DNA of 6,091 bases from Leptolyngbyaceae cyanobacterium M65_K2018_010 (GTDB lineage Bacteria > Cyanobacteriota > Cyanobacteriia > Phormidesmidales > Phormidesmidaceae). Location: assembly GCA_015295885.1 (NCBI GenBank), contig DVEE01000159.1:1-6091 (forward strand). Direction: 5' to 3'. A program made the translations under genes and the position numbers. This document shows positions 6,011 through 6,091 of this stretch, piece by piece; position 1 is the first letter of the stretch, and each line of letters opens with the position of its first letter. A model generated the notes under the pieces. That model saw only the letters and a program-made list of their open reading frames with translations, had not been told where the DNA came from and did not search any database.

Positions 6011-6091
6011 GATGCTTTCTCCAGAAGTGAATAACGGTTTAAGGGTTAGAAATGGCTTGTCCCTACTTGTCGTGACTTCTAAGGGGGGTCG

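Larger units (their letters stand above)
5635..6091. other. Region without an intact gene: pseudogene remnant plus structured leader
   Basis: This stretch upstream of the receiver gene holds the frameshifted DUF1269-like remnant (5746-6010) and two GC-rich hairpins (5719-5740, 5750-5778). A purine-rich GGGAGGAG follows on the minus strand, near 5709-5716, with no supported ORF after it. The outermost bases (6011-6091) would be the upstream region of the broken gene; no clear promoter was identified there. Confidence 0.5.

Noticed and set aside
5824..6034. Two overlapping plus-strand frames of 68 codons each
   Set aside because: Both are opposite the DUF1269-like remnant, which has the better protein signal; neither resembles a known protein.

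Overview
All supportable genes lie on the minus strand. The window looks like a chromosomal segment from a cyanobacterium, probably filamentous or Leptolyngbya-like. The reasons are a GCGATCGC (HIP1) octamer at 2937-2944, mixed base composition, a Cache-HAMP-cyclase protein with the linker style common in cyanobacterial adenylate cyclases, and a receiver domain resembling those of cyanobacterial hybrid kinases. The genus call is an inference. There are no rRNA or tRNA genes, no insertion sequence and no CRISPR array.

In minus-strand transcription order (right to left), 5635-6091 holds the remnant of a small DUF1269-like gene, broken by a frameshift, followed by two GC-rich hairpins and no intact gene. 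Next comes a stand-alone response-regulator receiver protein (5056-5520, possibly extending to 5634). It is followed by an exported Ntn-hydrolase of the choloylglycine hydrolase/penicillin V acylase family (3866-4969), which ends in a clear intrinsic terminator at 3792-3825.

The most interesting part is the packed three-gene unit from 3665 to the left edge. It encodes a four-helix membrane protein with bestrophin-like/DUF4239-like features (2895-3665), a Cache-HAMP-class III cyclase-like receptor (750-2894) and an MscS-family channel (1-746, cut by the window edge). The first two genes abut as TAAATG with no gap. The second and third are 3 nt apart, with the third gene's Shine-Dalgarno inside the end of the second.

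The cyclase-like domain lacks both metal-binding aspartates (T534 and S578 in their places) and has a C2-like GSTY signature. A homodimer should therefore be inactive by the classical mechanism. The unit may be an extracytoplasmic-ligand-sensing module coupled to one or two membrane channels through a pseudo-cyclase, or through a domain that needs a catalytic partner encoded elsewhere. That reading is an inference; the gene order, spacing and residue substitutions are read directly from the sequence.
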